From positions 62,001-126,000 of the forward strand of contig CALHYX010000026.1 in the NCBI GenBank assembly GCA_938041035.1: a DNA stretch of 64,000 nucleotides. The letters run 5' to 3'. The notes beneath the pieces are model-generated. The model worked only from the letters and a program-made list of their open reading frames with translations, was not told the origin of the DNA and did no database searches. This DNA comes from an uncultured Acidimicrobiales bacterium (lineage in GTDB: Bacteria; Actinomycetota; Acidimicrobiia; Acidimicrobiales; SHLQ01). A program made the position numbers and the translations under genes. How positions within the stretch are numbered: position 1 is the stretch's first letter; every line of letters starts with the position of its first letter. Below, piece by piece: positions 16,474 to 24,559 of this stretch.

Positions 16474-18423
16474 TCAGTGGTCGCTGGTGACCTTGACGAA
16501 GGTGGGATCGGAGAACACCGGAAACTCGCTGCTCGGCGCTACGTAGACGGCAAGAACCGCCAGATTGAGCTCGTAGTCACCCGCTAGCCCCGGTCGGGTG
16601 TCGGCGAAGGCGGCAACATAGCTGCTGGCCGGCGGCTCGGTCGGGTCGGCGTTCGTGAACCACCCGATGTCGTTGGGGGTTCGGGCAGCGGCGACCGTGG
16701 GGGCGTCGTCGATGGTGGGGCTGTAGCAGTCGCGCAGTGGGAGCAGGTCGGCGTCGCACACCCAGAATGCGGTGAGCCACTCGGCATCGTGGTTCCAATC
16801 GATGCGGAAGCCGGGGCCGCGGGTGCTGTTGTCGAAATGGGAGACGGCGATGTCGGTGACGGGTGCGACCGGTGGGGTGTAACCGAGGCCGACCGATGCC
16901 GAGGTCTCGGTCTGGTCGGTGCCTCGGGACCGACCGGTGATCACCGCCGACTCCCCCGTACCCAGGACGGGGCCCGTGAGCACTGCGGAGCGCTCGGTGC
17001 CGTCGAGGACCACGCGTCCACCGGGGCCGTCGAACCCGGGGATCTCGACCACCCACTTGCCGGGATCCACGGCGTCGGGGTAGGTCCACCTGATGGTGAA
17101 CTCGGCGGTCTGGGCGTCCTGATCAAACGCGATGGGTTGCTCGACGGTGATCTCGTCGATCGCCCGGGGGCCGACTCCTGCATCGGGGTCGATGCAGAGG
17201 AGGTCGCTCGGGGCCGAGCGATTGTCGTCGGCGTCGATGGCGGCGATCCATCCGCATCTGCGGAAGTCGCCGCCCGCCGCGGTGCGCCACCGATCGAAGG
17301 TGGCGGTGGAGCCGCCGGTGGTCGTTTCGAACGTGCAGGGGTGATCGTCGCGGTAGGACAGTTCGCTCGCATCGACGAAGCAGTACCGCTCGGTGGCGGC
17401 CGGGCCCGTTGCCGTGGCCTCGACCAGCCAGCCGGCCCGTTCGGGCAGGCCGAGCTCGAGGCGGTCGCCGTAGCTGCCGGCGGTCGCCAGGACTCCCGCC
17501 ACCGGCATGGCCCGGGTGGTGAACGACACGGTTTGGGTCGCTTCGTCGCCGTCGGCGTCGACCACGGTGACCCGCAGGTCGTAGTCCGTGCCGCTGGCGA
17601 GGGGGGCGGTGGTGGTGCCGAGGTGCACGACGTGGGCGGTGACACAGTCGACCCCCGGGGTGGTGACCGCGGGGTAGTCGGCGCCGCTGAACGCGGCGTC
17701 GGACTGTCCCGGTGCCGTCGCCACGACCCGGATGTTGGTGCAGGTCGAGGCGGCCAGCGAAAGCTTGGCGGTGGTGCTGGTGATCTGGTCGACGCGGACC
17801 CGGCGCATCGTCGGCCCGGTGCCGCTGGCGGCGAGCACGGGGGGCCCGGCCGTAAATGTGAAGCCGGCGCAGGAAGCGTGGCCGATCTCGGCGTAACACT
17901 GGTCTTCGAGCACGGCAGGGGTCTCCGACGCCACGATGGCGTCGCGGCGGCCGGCACCCCCGCGCAGCTGATCGGCCCCTTCGCCGCCGTCGATGATGTC
18001 GTCGCCGAAGCTGCCGGTGATGCGGTCGCCGCCGGGGCCGCCATCGATGTGGTCGTGGCCGCGGCCGCCGTCGATGGTGTCGTTGCCAGGGCCGCCGCGA
18101 ACCCGGTCGTTGCCGTGGCCGGCACAGATGACATCGCTTCCGCCAAGCCCGATGATGGTGTCGTCACCGCGGCCGCCGAGAAAGACGTCGGGGCCGTCGG
18201 TGCCGATCAGCACGTCGTCCTGCTGGGTACCCATGTGGGTGACCGGAAACCCGCGACAGGTGAGTACGGGATCGTCGACCAGTTGGGCCGATGCGGGCGC
18301 GGGAACCACGAGCGGAAGCAGCAAACCCAGGGTCACGATCGCAATGCTGACGAGCCGGGGGCTCCAGGGGCGGCCGTCTTCCCGGGTCGTCGATGTGAGC
18401 CGAACCGGGATCGGGTAGCGCAA
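16474..18423 (-). CDS. secreted RTX-repeat protein with fibronectin III-like repeats, larger paralogue
   Basis: The 649-residue protein is read from TTG 18423, chosen because AGGAG lies 6 nt upstream and a signal peptide follows at once (LVSIAIVTLGLLLPLVV ending PAPASA-Q, cleavage near 46). The RTX domain (about 56-170) is nearly parallel to the neighbour's: CRGFPVTHMGTQQDDVLIG, ICAGHGND, DRITGSFGDD, LRGGAGRRD. Beyond it come several beta-sandwich, fibronectin III-like units (SGTDYDLRVTVVDADGDEA; FTIRWTYPDAVDPGKWVVEI). The frame extends further upstream, but that part overlaps the divergent oxidoreductase promoter and is not expected to be translated. It is probably a surface or extracellular calcium-binding adhesin-like protein. 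Confidence 0.85.
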   Translation of the reverse strand: MRYPIPVRLTSTTREDGRPWSPRLVSIAIVTLGLLLPLVVPAPASAQLVDDPVLTCRGFPVTHMGTQQDDVLIGTDGPDVFLGGRGDDTIIGLGGSDVICAGHGNDRVRGGPGNDTIDGGRGHDHIDGGPGGDRITGSFGDDIIDGGEGADQLRGGAGRRDAIVASETPAVLEDQCYAEIGHASCAGFTFTAGPPVLAASGTGPTMRRVRVDQITSTTAKLSLAASTCTNIRVVATAPGQSDAAFSGADYPAVTTPGVDCVTAHVVHLGTTTAPLASGTDYDLRVTVVDADGDEATQTVSFTTRAMPVAGVLATAGSYGDRLELGLPERAGWLVEATATGPAATERYCFVDASELSYRDDHPCTFETTTGGSTATFDRWRTAAGGDFRRCGWIAAIDADDNRSAPSDLLCIDPDAGVGPRAIDEITVEQPIAFDQDAQTAEFTIRWTYPDAVDPGKWVVEIPGFDGPGGRVVLDGTERSAVLTGPVLGTGESAVITGRSRGTDQTETSASVGLGYTPPVAPVTDIAVSHFDNSTRGPGFRIDWNHDAEWLTAFWVCDADLLPLRDCYSPTIDDAPTVAAARTPNDIGWFTNADPTEPPASSYVAAFADTRPGLAGDYELNLAVLAVYVAPSSEFPVFSDPTFVKVTSDH

Positions 18424-18429
18424 TCGGTA

Positions 18430-18434
18430 CTCCT
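18430..18434 (-). promoter_or_regulatory. ribosome binding site deciding the TTG start of the larger RTX gene
   Basis: AGGAG reads on the minus strand with a 6-nt spacer to TTG 18423. No other start codon in frame has a comparable site before the signal peptide. Confidence 0.6.
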
Positions 18435-18577
18435 GGCGGACGGGCCACCATAATGGACCCTTTGAACTGATTTCGCCAGCTTCTCCAGCCCCGAAATCTA
18501 GGGCGTTCGGGCGGTATTTGGCCGCGGCCGACCGGCGGCTTGCGCCGAGTTCAGGTTCGGGTAACGCTCGTCGCCTG

Positions 18578-19564
18578 ATGATGAACGATGTGAGCCTCGA
18601 CGAAATCGAATCCACGACCGATGCGGCGCTGGTGGCGAGCGGGGCGACGCCCGAAGTTGCGGCGAGCGTGGCCCAGGCCGTGCGGGTGGCCGAGGAGCGG
18701 GGTAACACGATCTGCGGCGTTGCGTACGTGGAGAGCTATTGCCGCCAGCTGCGATCCGGGCGGCTCGACGGCACGGTCGAGCCCACCGTGCACCACGACC
18801 GGCCCGGCGTGGTGCGCGTCGATGCGCATTTCGGGTTCGCGCAACCGGCGTTCGATGCCGGGCTGGCGACGGCGGTGGCGTCGGCTCGGGAGGTCGGGCT
18901 GTGCGGGTTCTCGGTCGAGCACAGCCACACGTGCACGTCGTTGGGGTACTTCACCGAACGCATCGCCCGGGAGGGCCTGCTGGCGATCGGCGCAACCAAC
19001 GCCACGCCGCGCGTCGCCCCGCCGGGCGGTTCCGAGGCGTTGCTGGGCACGAACCCGATCGCCATGTCGGTGCCCGACGGCGAGGGGGGAATCGCCTTCC
19101 AGTTCGACTTTGCCACGAGTGCGGTGGCGTTGGGCACGATCACGGCGGCGGCCAAGAAGGGCGAGTCGATTCCGCTCGGCTGGGCGGTCGACTCGGCGGG
19201 CCAGCCGACCACCGACCCGAAGGCGGCGCTCGAAGGTTCGTTGGCCCCGGCGGCGGACTACAAGGGGTACGGCATCGGGCTGATGGTGGAGGTGCTGGCC
19301 GCCGCGCTCACGGGTGGCAATCTGAGCGTGGACGTGCCGCCGCTGAAGGCACCGGAAGGGCCGCCGCACGACCTGGGCCAGTTCTATGTGGTGATCGACC
19401 CGGCCGGGTACGCCGGTTCGGTTTTCCACGAGCGCATCGCCGGGTTGATGGCGGCCATCGCCGGCCAGCACGGTGCCCGACTGCCGGGCTCGACGGCCCG
19501 TCACCTCGACCCCGTGTCGGTCGACTCCGGGCTCTGGGACACCATCTCCGGCTTCACCGAGTAG
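18578..19564 (+). CDS. Ldh-family (malate/L-lactate type) NAD(P)-dependent oxidoreductase
   Basis: The 328-residue protein belongs to the YlbC/YbiC-type malate/L-lactate dehydrogenase family, which is not a Rossmann fold. Hallmarks are VEHSHTCTSLGYFTERIA (region of the catalytic histidine), LLGTNPIAMSVP, FDFATSAVALG, PLGWAVDSAGQPTTDP and YKGYGIGLMVEVLAAALTGG. Members reduce 2-oxo acids such as oxaloacetate, pyruvate, sulfopyruvate or delta-1-piperideine-2-carboxylate. The exact substrate is not readable. The GGYKGYG loop is changed to AADYKGYG. ATG 18578 or 18581 is the start; the region before it is the divergent promoter of the RTX gene. Confidence 0.83.
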   Translation: MMNDVSLDEIESTTDAALVASGATPEVAASVAQAVRVAEERGNTICGVAYVESYCRQLRSGRLDGTVEPTVHHDRPGVVRVDAHFGFAQPAFDAGLATAVASAREVGLCGFSVEHSHTCTSLGYFTERIAREGLLAIGATNATPRVAPPGGSEALLGTNPIAMSVPDGEGGIAFQFDFATSAVALGTITAAAKKGESIPLGWAVDSAGQPTTDPKAALEGSLAPAADYKGYGIGLMVEVLAAALTGGNLSVDVPPLKAPEGPPHDLGQFYVVIDPAGYAGSVFHERIAGLMAAIAGQHGARLPGSTARHLDPVSVDSGLWDTISGFTE

Positions 19565-19576
19565 CTGTTCGTCGTC

Positions 19577-19990
19577 GTGGCCGACGGGCTTGAGCGGCAG
19601 GGCTCGATACCCGTGCGCGGGTTGGTCCGGGTCTTTCAGGTGGTGCAGGTCGGCCAGATCGTGCTCGGCGGGTTGTTCGTCTTCGGGGCGATTCGGTCGT
19701 TCGAGGTGGGGCGCGGTTCCGACGACCTGGCCGAGTTCGGCACCGAGCTCGGCTGGGTGCTCGCGGCAATCGCCGCCGTCATCATCGGCGGTTCGGTGGT
19801 TGCGCTGTGGCAGGCCACGGCGAATCGGACGGCTGCCGCCAAGGTCGGCGGCGCGGTGGCGGTGCTGGTGACGGCGATGGCCACCTGGTTCGCGTGGGCG
19901 GTCGGTGCCCCCGCCGTGGCGGTGGGAATCGTAATCCTCGGCGTCACCTGGCTCGCCATCTGCGCCCTCATCGCCTCCGCGACCCCCTAA
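19577..19990 (+). CDS. small four-helix membrane protein, unknown function
   Basis: The 137-residue protein starts at GTG 19577, 12 bp after the oxidoreductase. It has about four hydrophobic segments: QIVLGGLFVFGAI, GWVLAAIAAVIIGGSVVAL, AVAVLVTAMATWFAWAVG and VAVGIVILGVTWLAICALIA. Short polar loops separate them. I do not recognise the family. Close spacing suggests co-transcription with the oxidoreductase, but no functional link is visible. Confidence 0.6.
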   Translation: MADGLERQGSIPVRGLVRVFQVVQVGQIVLGGLFVFGAIRSFEVGRGSDDLAEFGTELGWVLAAIAAVIIGGSVVALWQATANRTAAAKVGGAVAVLVTAMATWFAWAVGAPAVAVGIVILGVTWLAICALIASATP

Positions 19991-20001
19991 CCCGCGAACC
20001 A

Positions 20002-20020
20002 TCTGGTGCCTGGCACCAGA
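20002..20020. repeat. GGTGCC-type palindrome, copy 1
   Basis: TCTGGTGCC-T-GGCACCAGA is a perfect 9-bp palindrome around a central T, 12 bp past the membrane-protein stop. Its left flank (GCGAACCA) is identical to that of copy 2 at 20069, so the two are a direct repeat of at least 28 bp that diverges only in the right arm. Confidence 0.85.
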
Positions 20021-20068
20021 GTGTTCAAAACGACCACGATTCCGCGTATTTCCGGGGTTTGAGCGACC

Positions 20069-20107
20069 CCGCGAACCATCTGGTGCCTGGCACCAGATGG
20101 TTCGCGG
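20069..20107. terminator. GGTGCC-type palindrome, copy 2: 19-bp perfect arms, bidirectional terminator-like
   Basis: A 39-bp element has perfect 19-bp arms (20069-20087 and 20089-20107) around a single T, core CTGGTGCCTGGCACCAG. It ends exactly at the stop of the minus-strand lipoprotein gene and follows a plus-strand gene. In RNA it would form a very stable stem in either direction. There is no T run, so intrinsic termination would be imperfect; a REP-like mobile palindrome is the alternative view. Confidence 0.7.
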
Positions 20108-20497
20108 CTATTCGACGGTGACCGTTAGCTGGCCGGTGACGGACTGGTTGGGGTTCTCGATGGACAGCGTGGGGTCGTAGTCGTAGAGCCGATACTCGAA
20201 GGTGTACTCGCCGGGTTCGGTCGGCGCCCGGTACACGACCGTGCCCGTCTGTCGGTTCTGGTCGACGATTTCGCCCGGTGCCCACTGGTCGGTAAGGAGG
20301 CCGCCCATCCAGAGCTCGCCACCCTCGTCATTGATGTCGTTGGCCAGAAGATCGATGGTGAGTTCCGAGCCCGGTGTCATCGACGCCGTGTCGGGATTGG
20401 CGACGAGAATCTCGGGGTCGGATCCGCACGCGCCGAGGGTCAGAGTCGCTACGGCCAGAGCGGCCATGGCTCGGCGTGAGACTCCGGAACGGGTCAT
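20108..20497 (-). CDS. lipoprotein with cadherin/VCBS-like Ig domain
   Basis: The exported lipoprotein is about 129 residues from ATG 20497; ATG 20512 adds five. A signal peptide ends in the lipobox TLGAC. The mature part is a single Ig-like unit of the kind seen in VCBS/Big_9 repeats: VANPDTASMTPGSELTIDLLANDIN, then EPGEYTFEYRLYDYDP and a closing QLTVTVE. Such domains are surface beta-sandwiches used as spacers or for adhesion. Its stop coincides with the large palindrome. The neighbouring lipoprotein gene upstream is in the same direction. Confidence 0.75.
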   Translation of the reverse strand: MTRSGVSRRAMAALAVATLTLGACGSDPEILVANPDTASMTPGSELTIDLLANDINDEGGELWMGGLLTDQWAPGEIVDQNRQTGTVVYRAPTEPGEYTFEYRLYDYDPTLSIENPNQSVTGQLTVTVE

Positions 20498-20538
20498 CGG
20501 GCCAAGGTACATCGAGTCCGGGGCCCGGAGCCGTCGGT

Positions 20539-21840
20539 TCAGCGGTCCGGGTCGACGATCCAGTTGAGGTCATCGATCAGGTAGATGTCGACGCCGTCGC
20601 CGGTGCCCCAGTCGGAGTTGAACACCACCTTGGTGAAGTCGCGGTTGACCGAGGCGTGGGTCTCGTCGAAGTACTGGTTGACGTCGCCGTGGGTGTGGGC
20701 CATGCCGAGCACTCGACCGCCGGGCTTCAACTCGATGGCCAGCAACCGCCGGGTGTACCACTCCTGGGTGTTGTTGCTGCCGTGGTTGTAGGTCGAGGCG
20801 AGGACCCATCCGGTGTGCCCGAACGCCTTGCCCGAAAAGTGGATGCTCGTGAAGGTGCCATTGCCGAGGTAGGTGTCGAACAGCGTCACCGGGCTGGCCG
20901 CACCGGCGGCCATCGCCTCGGCGATATCGGTGTACTGCACCGGCCCGCCGGTGACCTCGAAGTCGAGGGCCACGTAGGCGTCGTTGCCGTTCTCGAGCAG
21001 CGCCAGGTCGGAGTGTTCGCCCTGGGCGGCGATCTGCACCGAGTCGCTGAAGTCCCGGGTATAGGCCCAGACCCCGCCACCACCGTTGTAACCGGCGACG
21101 ATGTAGTCGCCCGTCGGGCTCATCGAGGTGTAGTTCGCCTCGCCGAGGCTGGCGTTGTCGCCGTCGAAGGTGGTCAGGGTGTCGGTGGCCCGATCCCACA
21201 CCACCAGACCGAGCGGCGATCCACCGCTGGTCTGGGCCATGAAGCCCCACCAGCGGCCGTCGGCCGACGGTGACCCTTCCGAACCGCTCCACAACCGGGC
21301 CGCGCTCGGCCACGGAAGCCGACCGGTGAAGTCGCCCACGGTGATGCTCTGGCCCGTGACCACATTGAGCTGGTGCACGGTGAGCCCGCCGAAGTTCGGG
21401 ATGTAATAGAGCAGGTCGGGGTCGGTGGGGTGCCACTGCGGTTCGGCGTCCCCGACCAGGCCGGGCAGTCGGCCGAGGTCGGCGCCGGTGGCGACATCGA
21501 TCTGGCGCCAGCTGCCGCCGCTCACGTACGCGACCAGACGGGTGTCGTCGGCGTTGAAGGCCTGCCGACGCGAGTAGTCGTTACGGATGAAGTTGGGGAT
21601 TCCGGCCGCATCATGGTCGGTCATCCGGGTCACGCACGTGTCGTGTAGCTGGTCGACGTAGGTCTGGCCCAGGGCGGGCTCGGCCTGGGTCGGAGTGTTC
21701 GGCGTTTGGTCGGCGATCGGCAGCGGCGAGTTCGGTGTGGTGCAGCTGGTGCCGACCTCGCAAGAGGTCAGCAGGAACGCGACCGCGACGAAGGCGGCGA
21801 TTGGGGCGAGGCGGGCGGAGAAGCGGTGGGGACGGCGCAT
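20539..21840 (-). CDS. lipoprotein with TolB/WD40-like beta-propeller
   Basis: The 433-residue protein has a signal peptide and lipobox (VAFLLTSC) placing the acylated cysteine near residue 27. The body shows propeller-like repeats: NADDTRLVAYVSGGSWRQID, LVGDAEPQWHPTDPDLLYYI, GSEGSPSADGRWWGFMA, YTSMSPTGDYIVAGY and NRDFTKVVFNSDW. These resemble TolB-type blades in which WHP/SPDG turns precede each strand. It is likely surface-exposed and perhaps binds carbohydrate or protein; no enzyme motif is seen. It lies 40 bp upstream of the Ig-domain lipoprotein, possibly in an operon with it. Confidence 0.75.
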   Translation of the reverse strand: MRRPHRFSARLAPIAAFVAVAFLLTSCEVGTSCTTPNSPLPIADQTPNTPTQAEPALGQTYVDQLHDTCVTRMTDHDAAGIPNFIRNDYSRRQAFNADDTRLVAYVSGGSWRQIDVATGADLGRLPGLVGDAEPQWHPTDPDLLYYIPNFGGLTVHQLNVVTGQSITVGDFTGRLPWPSAARLWSGSEGSPSADGRWWGFMAQTSGGSPLGLVVWDRATDTLTTFDGDNASLGEANYTSMSPTGDYIVAGYNGGGGVWAYTRDFSDSVQIAAQGEHSDLALLENGNDAYVALDFEVTGGPVQYTDIAEAMAAGAASPVTLFDTYLGNGTFTSIHFSGKAFGHTGWVLASTYNHGSNNTQEWYTRRLLAIELKPGGRVLGMAHTHGDVNQYFDETHASVNRDFTKVVFNSDWGTGDGVDIYLIDDLNWIVDPDR

Positions 21841-21884
21841 GCCAGTAACACGCAGTAGCGACCGTCGCCGGGGGACACCGCGGG

Positions 21885-21909
21885 CACTCTGGTGCCAGGC
21901 ACCAGAGTG
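21885..21909. repeat. GGTGCC-type palindrome, copy 3
   Basis: CACTCTGGTGCC-A-GGCACCAGAGTG has perfect 12-bp arms around one A. It lies between the start of the propeller lipoprotein gene and the end of the LysM gene, 12 bp after the latter's stop. It shares the CTGGTGCC core with the two copies near 20 kb but has different outer arms, and may end the Tad operon transcript. Confidence 0.8.
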
Positions 21910-21920
21910 GTCGCAGTGAG

Positions 21921-22748
21921 CTACTCGTCGGGGAAATAGGTCTCGGGGGCGGGGAGCACGATCGTCTGGCCGGGGATCAGGAGATCCGGGTTGTCCGGGT
22001 CGACGAGGAACGGGCGGTTCGCTTCCACGGTGGCGAGCCAGTACGGCGTGACCTCTTCGTCGCTCACCTCGCGGCCAAGAGCATCTTCGAGCACCTCGCT
22101 CGAAATGCCCCAGAGATGGGTTCCCGCCTCGACGCTTCGCGTGCGTTGCCCCCGGTTGGCTACCGGTGATTCCGTTGGCCCGTTGCGGGCAGCCTCGGCG
22201 GCGAGCAACCTCCAGCTGTTCTCGGTGGCCGGACCGACCGACCGGTGTGACGCCGGCGAGTCGTCGGCATCTCCATCCGGCGATGGAGGGTCGTCGACCG
22301 GGTCCGGGCCGAGGTCGACGACCCAGGCGGTACCCGGCTCATGGTCGTCCGGACCGGGTTCGGCGCCGCCGTCGTCCTGGCGGGCAGCCAGTCCGCCCAC
22401 CAGGCTCACGCCGACGATCGCGGCGAGCGCCGGTGCCGCAGCGGCGGGCGCAAACCGGCTGAGGGTCGCCAGGGCCCGGTCGCCCCAGCCGAGCAGTCGG
22501 GCACCGAGCGCGAGCACCGTCACGAACGTCAACCAGGCGATGATCAAGATCGCGAAGACCCGGACGCCGACCATCGCGGCCGTCGCCGGGCCGACCAGCT
22601 CCATCCACTCGACCGGGTCCGCGAGTTGTTGGAACGATGGAAGACCGAGGCCGGCCCGGCCGGCCCAGGTCACCAGGGCGCCCGATGCCCCGAGGCCCGC
22701 GCACCAGCCGGTCGCCGATCCGAGGCGCGTGGAGGTGGAGCTGCTCAT
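21921..22748 (-). CDS. membrane protein with C-terminal LysM domain, last gene of the Tad operon
   Basis: The 275-residue protein starts at ATG 22748, overlapping the pseudokinase stop by 4 nt (ATGA). Three hydrophobic segments (about 14-31, 58-84, 99-120) are followed by an acidic Pro/Asp linker and a C-terminal LysM-like domain (about 204-266: VEAGTHLWGISSEVL, YWLATVEANR, LLIPGQTIVLP). LysM binds peptidoglycan or other N-acetylglucosamine polymers. The arrangement is common in actinobacterial membrane proteins. Its place at the end of the pilus operon suggests it anchors or positions the machine at the cell wall; that role is inference. Confidence 0.8.
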   Translation of the reverse strand: MSSSTSTRLGSATGWCAGLGASGALVTWAGRAGLGLPSFQQLADPVEWMELVGPATAAMVGVRVFAILIIAWLTFVTVLALGARLLGWGDRALATLSRFAPAAAAPALAAIVGVSLVGGLAARQDDGGAEPGPDDHEPGTAWVVDLGPDPVDDPPSPDGDADDSPASHRSVGPATENSWRLLAAEAARNGPTESPVANRGQRTRSVEAGTHLWGISSEVLEDALGREVSDEEVTPYWLATVEANRPFLVDPDNPDLLIPGQTIVLPAPETYFPDE

Positions 22749-24022
22749 CGGTCTACCTCCAGCGGAGCGGTTCCGGTCGCCGTCACGAGCAGTAGCTCGC
22801 CACACGAGGGCGACGCCGGGTCGGCGAACCGGAGGGCGTCTTCGACCCGGCCGGCGGAAACTGCTCGGTGCCGGGTGCCTGTCGCTGCGGCGTTCGGTTC
22901 GATATCGGCGAAGGCGAAGACCTCGCCGGTGGTCGGTCGAAGCAGCACGACGTTGTCGACGCCGCTGCAGTCCCAGTCGGCGGTGGCCATCACGTCGCCC
23001 GGCCTTTCGCTGCCGTAGCGGCGTCCGGCGGCGAAGATCGTCTCCGTCGGTAGCCCGGTTCCCCGCGGTTGAGACCCGAGGGTCGGTGTGGCCGAGCTAC
23101 GGGGCTCGCTCGGTGTGGCCTCGCCTCGAGGTTGGGGTGCCTCGATGGCGGAGTCGGCGGCCCCGCCGGAGGCGATGACCACCGGCACGGCGATCGCCGC
23201 GCCAGCGGCCAGAACGGCGACAGCCGCCGCGGCTGCCGGTACTCGCAGCTCGGTCAGTGCCTGCAGCGGAGCTCGCTCCCGAAGAAGCCGGGCGAGCTCC
23301 CGGGCGATGTCGTCGGCCGACGGCCTCTGGTCGAGGTCGGCATGCCGTGCATCGGCGGCGAGCTGCAACGACCTCCGGCGGGCCTGACGAGTCCGGCGGG
23401 ACCCCGAGGTTCGGTCCGCCTGCACGCTGGTGACGACATGCTCGATGAGGTCGCCGAGGCCGAAGACGTCAAGCGCTTCGGCGCGGGCCGTCCCGTCGGG
23501 AAAGGCAGGGTCCACCGCAGGGGCCAGGAGAGGTGCGCCGACTCGATCAGCCCGGGCGAATCCGCCGATCACCGGGCCGCTGCGGGCACTCAGCACGATG
23601 GCGTCCGGCGTCAGCGAACCATGGACAACGCCGGCCCGGTGCAGGTCGCTCACCGTCGCCGCGACCGCCGCCACCAGTCGGAGGCCCGCATCGAGGTCGC
23701 GTGGAGCGGAGTCGGCCAGGGAGTTGTCCCCCGCCGCCGCCAGTCGCAGTTCGGTGGTGGACTCGCCGGTGCGAAGGTCGAGAAAGCGGATCACCCCGGG
23801 ATGGGCTGCCCGCTCCAGCATCTCGGCCTCGCGCCGCAGCGCTGCCGCCCCGGCCGGTGTCGAGGCCGAGCGAATGATGACGACTCGCTCGTCTTCGACG
23901 GCGGTCCGTTCCTGTATTTCTCGACCGTCGCTTTCCGGGCTGGGTGGACCCGCATCAGCGGCATCGTCGGGCGTGAATTCGTGGGTGGTGGACGCCGCGG
24001 CGTCTGGCTTCGGGACATGCAT
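22745..24022 (-). CDS. membrane-anchored pseudokinase (Ser/Thr kinase fold) in the Tad operon
   Basis: The protein has about 425 residues from ATG 24022; TTG 24082 would add 20. Residues about 40-250 follow the Hanks kinase layout but lack catalytic residues. The VAIK lysine is Arg51 in VVIIR, HRD is HGS (134-136), the catalytic-loop Asn is Ala, and DFG is GGF (153-155). Structural residues survive: the helix-C glutamate region RREAEMLE, DVFGLG (185-190) and QRPSA (232-236). A membrane segment (260-285), a Ser/Pro/Thr linker and an outer domain with TADWDCSGVDNVVLLRPTTG, similar to an FG-GAP/VCBS-type blade, complete it. Phosphorylation is unlikely; a scaffolding or sensing role in pilus control is inference. 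Confidence 0.8.
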   Translation of the reverse strand: MHVPKPDAAASTTHEFTPDDAADAGPPSPESDGREIQERTAVEDERVVIIRSASTPAGAAALRREAEMLERAAHPGVIRFLDLRTGESTTELRLAAAGDNSLADSAPRDLDAGLRLVAAVAATVSDLHRAGVVHGSLTPDAIVLSARSGPVIGGFARADRVGAPLLAPAVDPAFPDGTARAEALDVFGLGDLIEHVVTSVQADRTSGSRRTRQARRRSLQLAADARHADLDQRPSADDIARELARLLRERAPLQALTELRVPAAAAAVAVLAAGAAIAVPVVIASGGAADSAIEAPQPRGEATPSEPRSSATPTLGSQPRGTGLPTETIFAAGRRYGSERPGDVMATADWDCSGVDNVVLLRPTTGEVFAFADIEPNAAATGTRHRAVSAGRVEDALRFADPASPSCGELLLVTATGTAPLEVDR

Positions 24023-24127
24023 CTTGGGGCCTGTTCGGTCAGGTCGTTTCGGGGGAGGTGCAAGTGGGAAGGTGCTGGACAACTGGACAAGAGGAGGGGA
24101 GCGAACAGGAGCGGAGCCGGGCCGGGG

Positions 24128-24559
24128 CTACGGGGGAGGAATCAACCGTGCCCGACCGGTGGCGCGCAGATCGACCGATGCCGAGGACCCGGGTATGGCG
24201 GGAGCGAGGATGTGCTCGGCCGTCGTGCCGAGCGTGACCTCGACCTGGTCCACATCGATGATCCGTACGTCGATCACGATCAGGTTGGCGTCCTGGCGGG
24301 CGGCGACCGACGCCGCGGCCGTCTCGGCGACGGCCAATGGATCCAGTCGCCGCTCGCCCGTCGCTCTCATGTGGTCGATGTCGAGGCCGTGGCTGACCGC
24401 GTCGTTTGCGGCCGCAGCGGCCGCGTTGGCGAGGTCCCTTTGGCGCACGTGTACGGCGCCGAGGTCCACGGCGATCGCGCCCATCACGACCACGATCAAC
24501 AGGGCCGCCGGCATCAGCATCAGGGTCGATCCACGGTCGTTTCGCCGTTGGTCATCCAC
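24128..24559 (-). CDS. TadG-like pilus-associated protein
   Basis: The 143-residue protein starts at GTG 24559, overlapping the preceding gene by 8 nt. An N-terminal RGSTLMLMPAALLIVVVMGAIAVD helix resembles the TadE/TadG class of pseudopilin-like membrane anchors. It is followed by LGAVHVRQRDLANAAAAAANDAVSHG, a typical coiled extension after the helix, and a small extracellular domain. Actinobacterial Tad operons usually contain such a protein with the two TadE-like ones. The exact role in pilus assembly is unknown in this group. Confidence 0.75.
   Translation of the reverse strand: MDDQRRNDRGSTLMLMPAALLIVVVMGAIAVDLGAVHVRQRDLANAAAAAANDAVSHGLDIDHMRATGERRLDPLAVAETAAASVAARQDANLIVIDVRIIDVDQVEVTLGTTAEHILAPAIPGSSASVDLRATGRARLIPPP

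Noticed and set aside
15652..18251. CRISPR array suggested by the short periodic repeats in this region
   Set aside because: The periodicity comes from RTX nonapeptide codons. There are no constant repeats separated by unique spacers and no cas genes.
16789..18453. 554-codon plus-strand frame opposite the larger RTX gene
   Set aside because: Its Val/Ala/Gly-rich sequence has no recognisable domain, and the opposite strand has signal peptide, RTX and Fn3-like sequence.
18551..20002. 483-codon minus-strand frame opposite the oxidoreductase and membrane protein genes
   Set aside because: Arg/His/Gly-rich composition typical of shadows; the plus strand carries the Ldh-family motifs.
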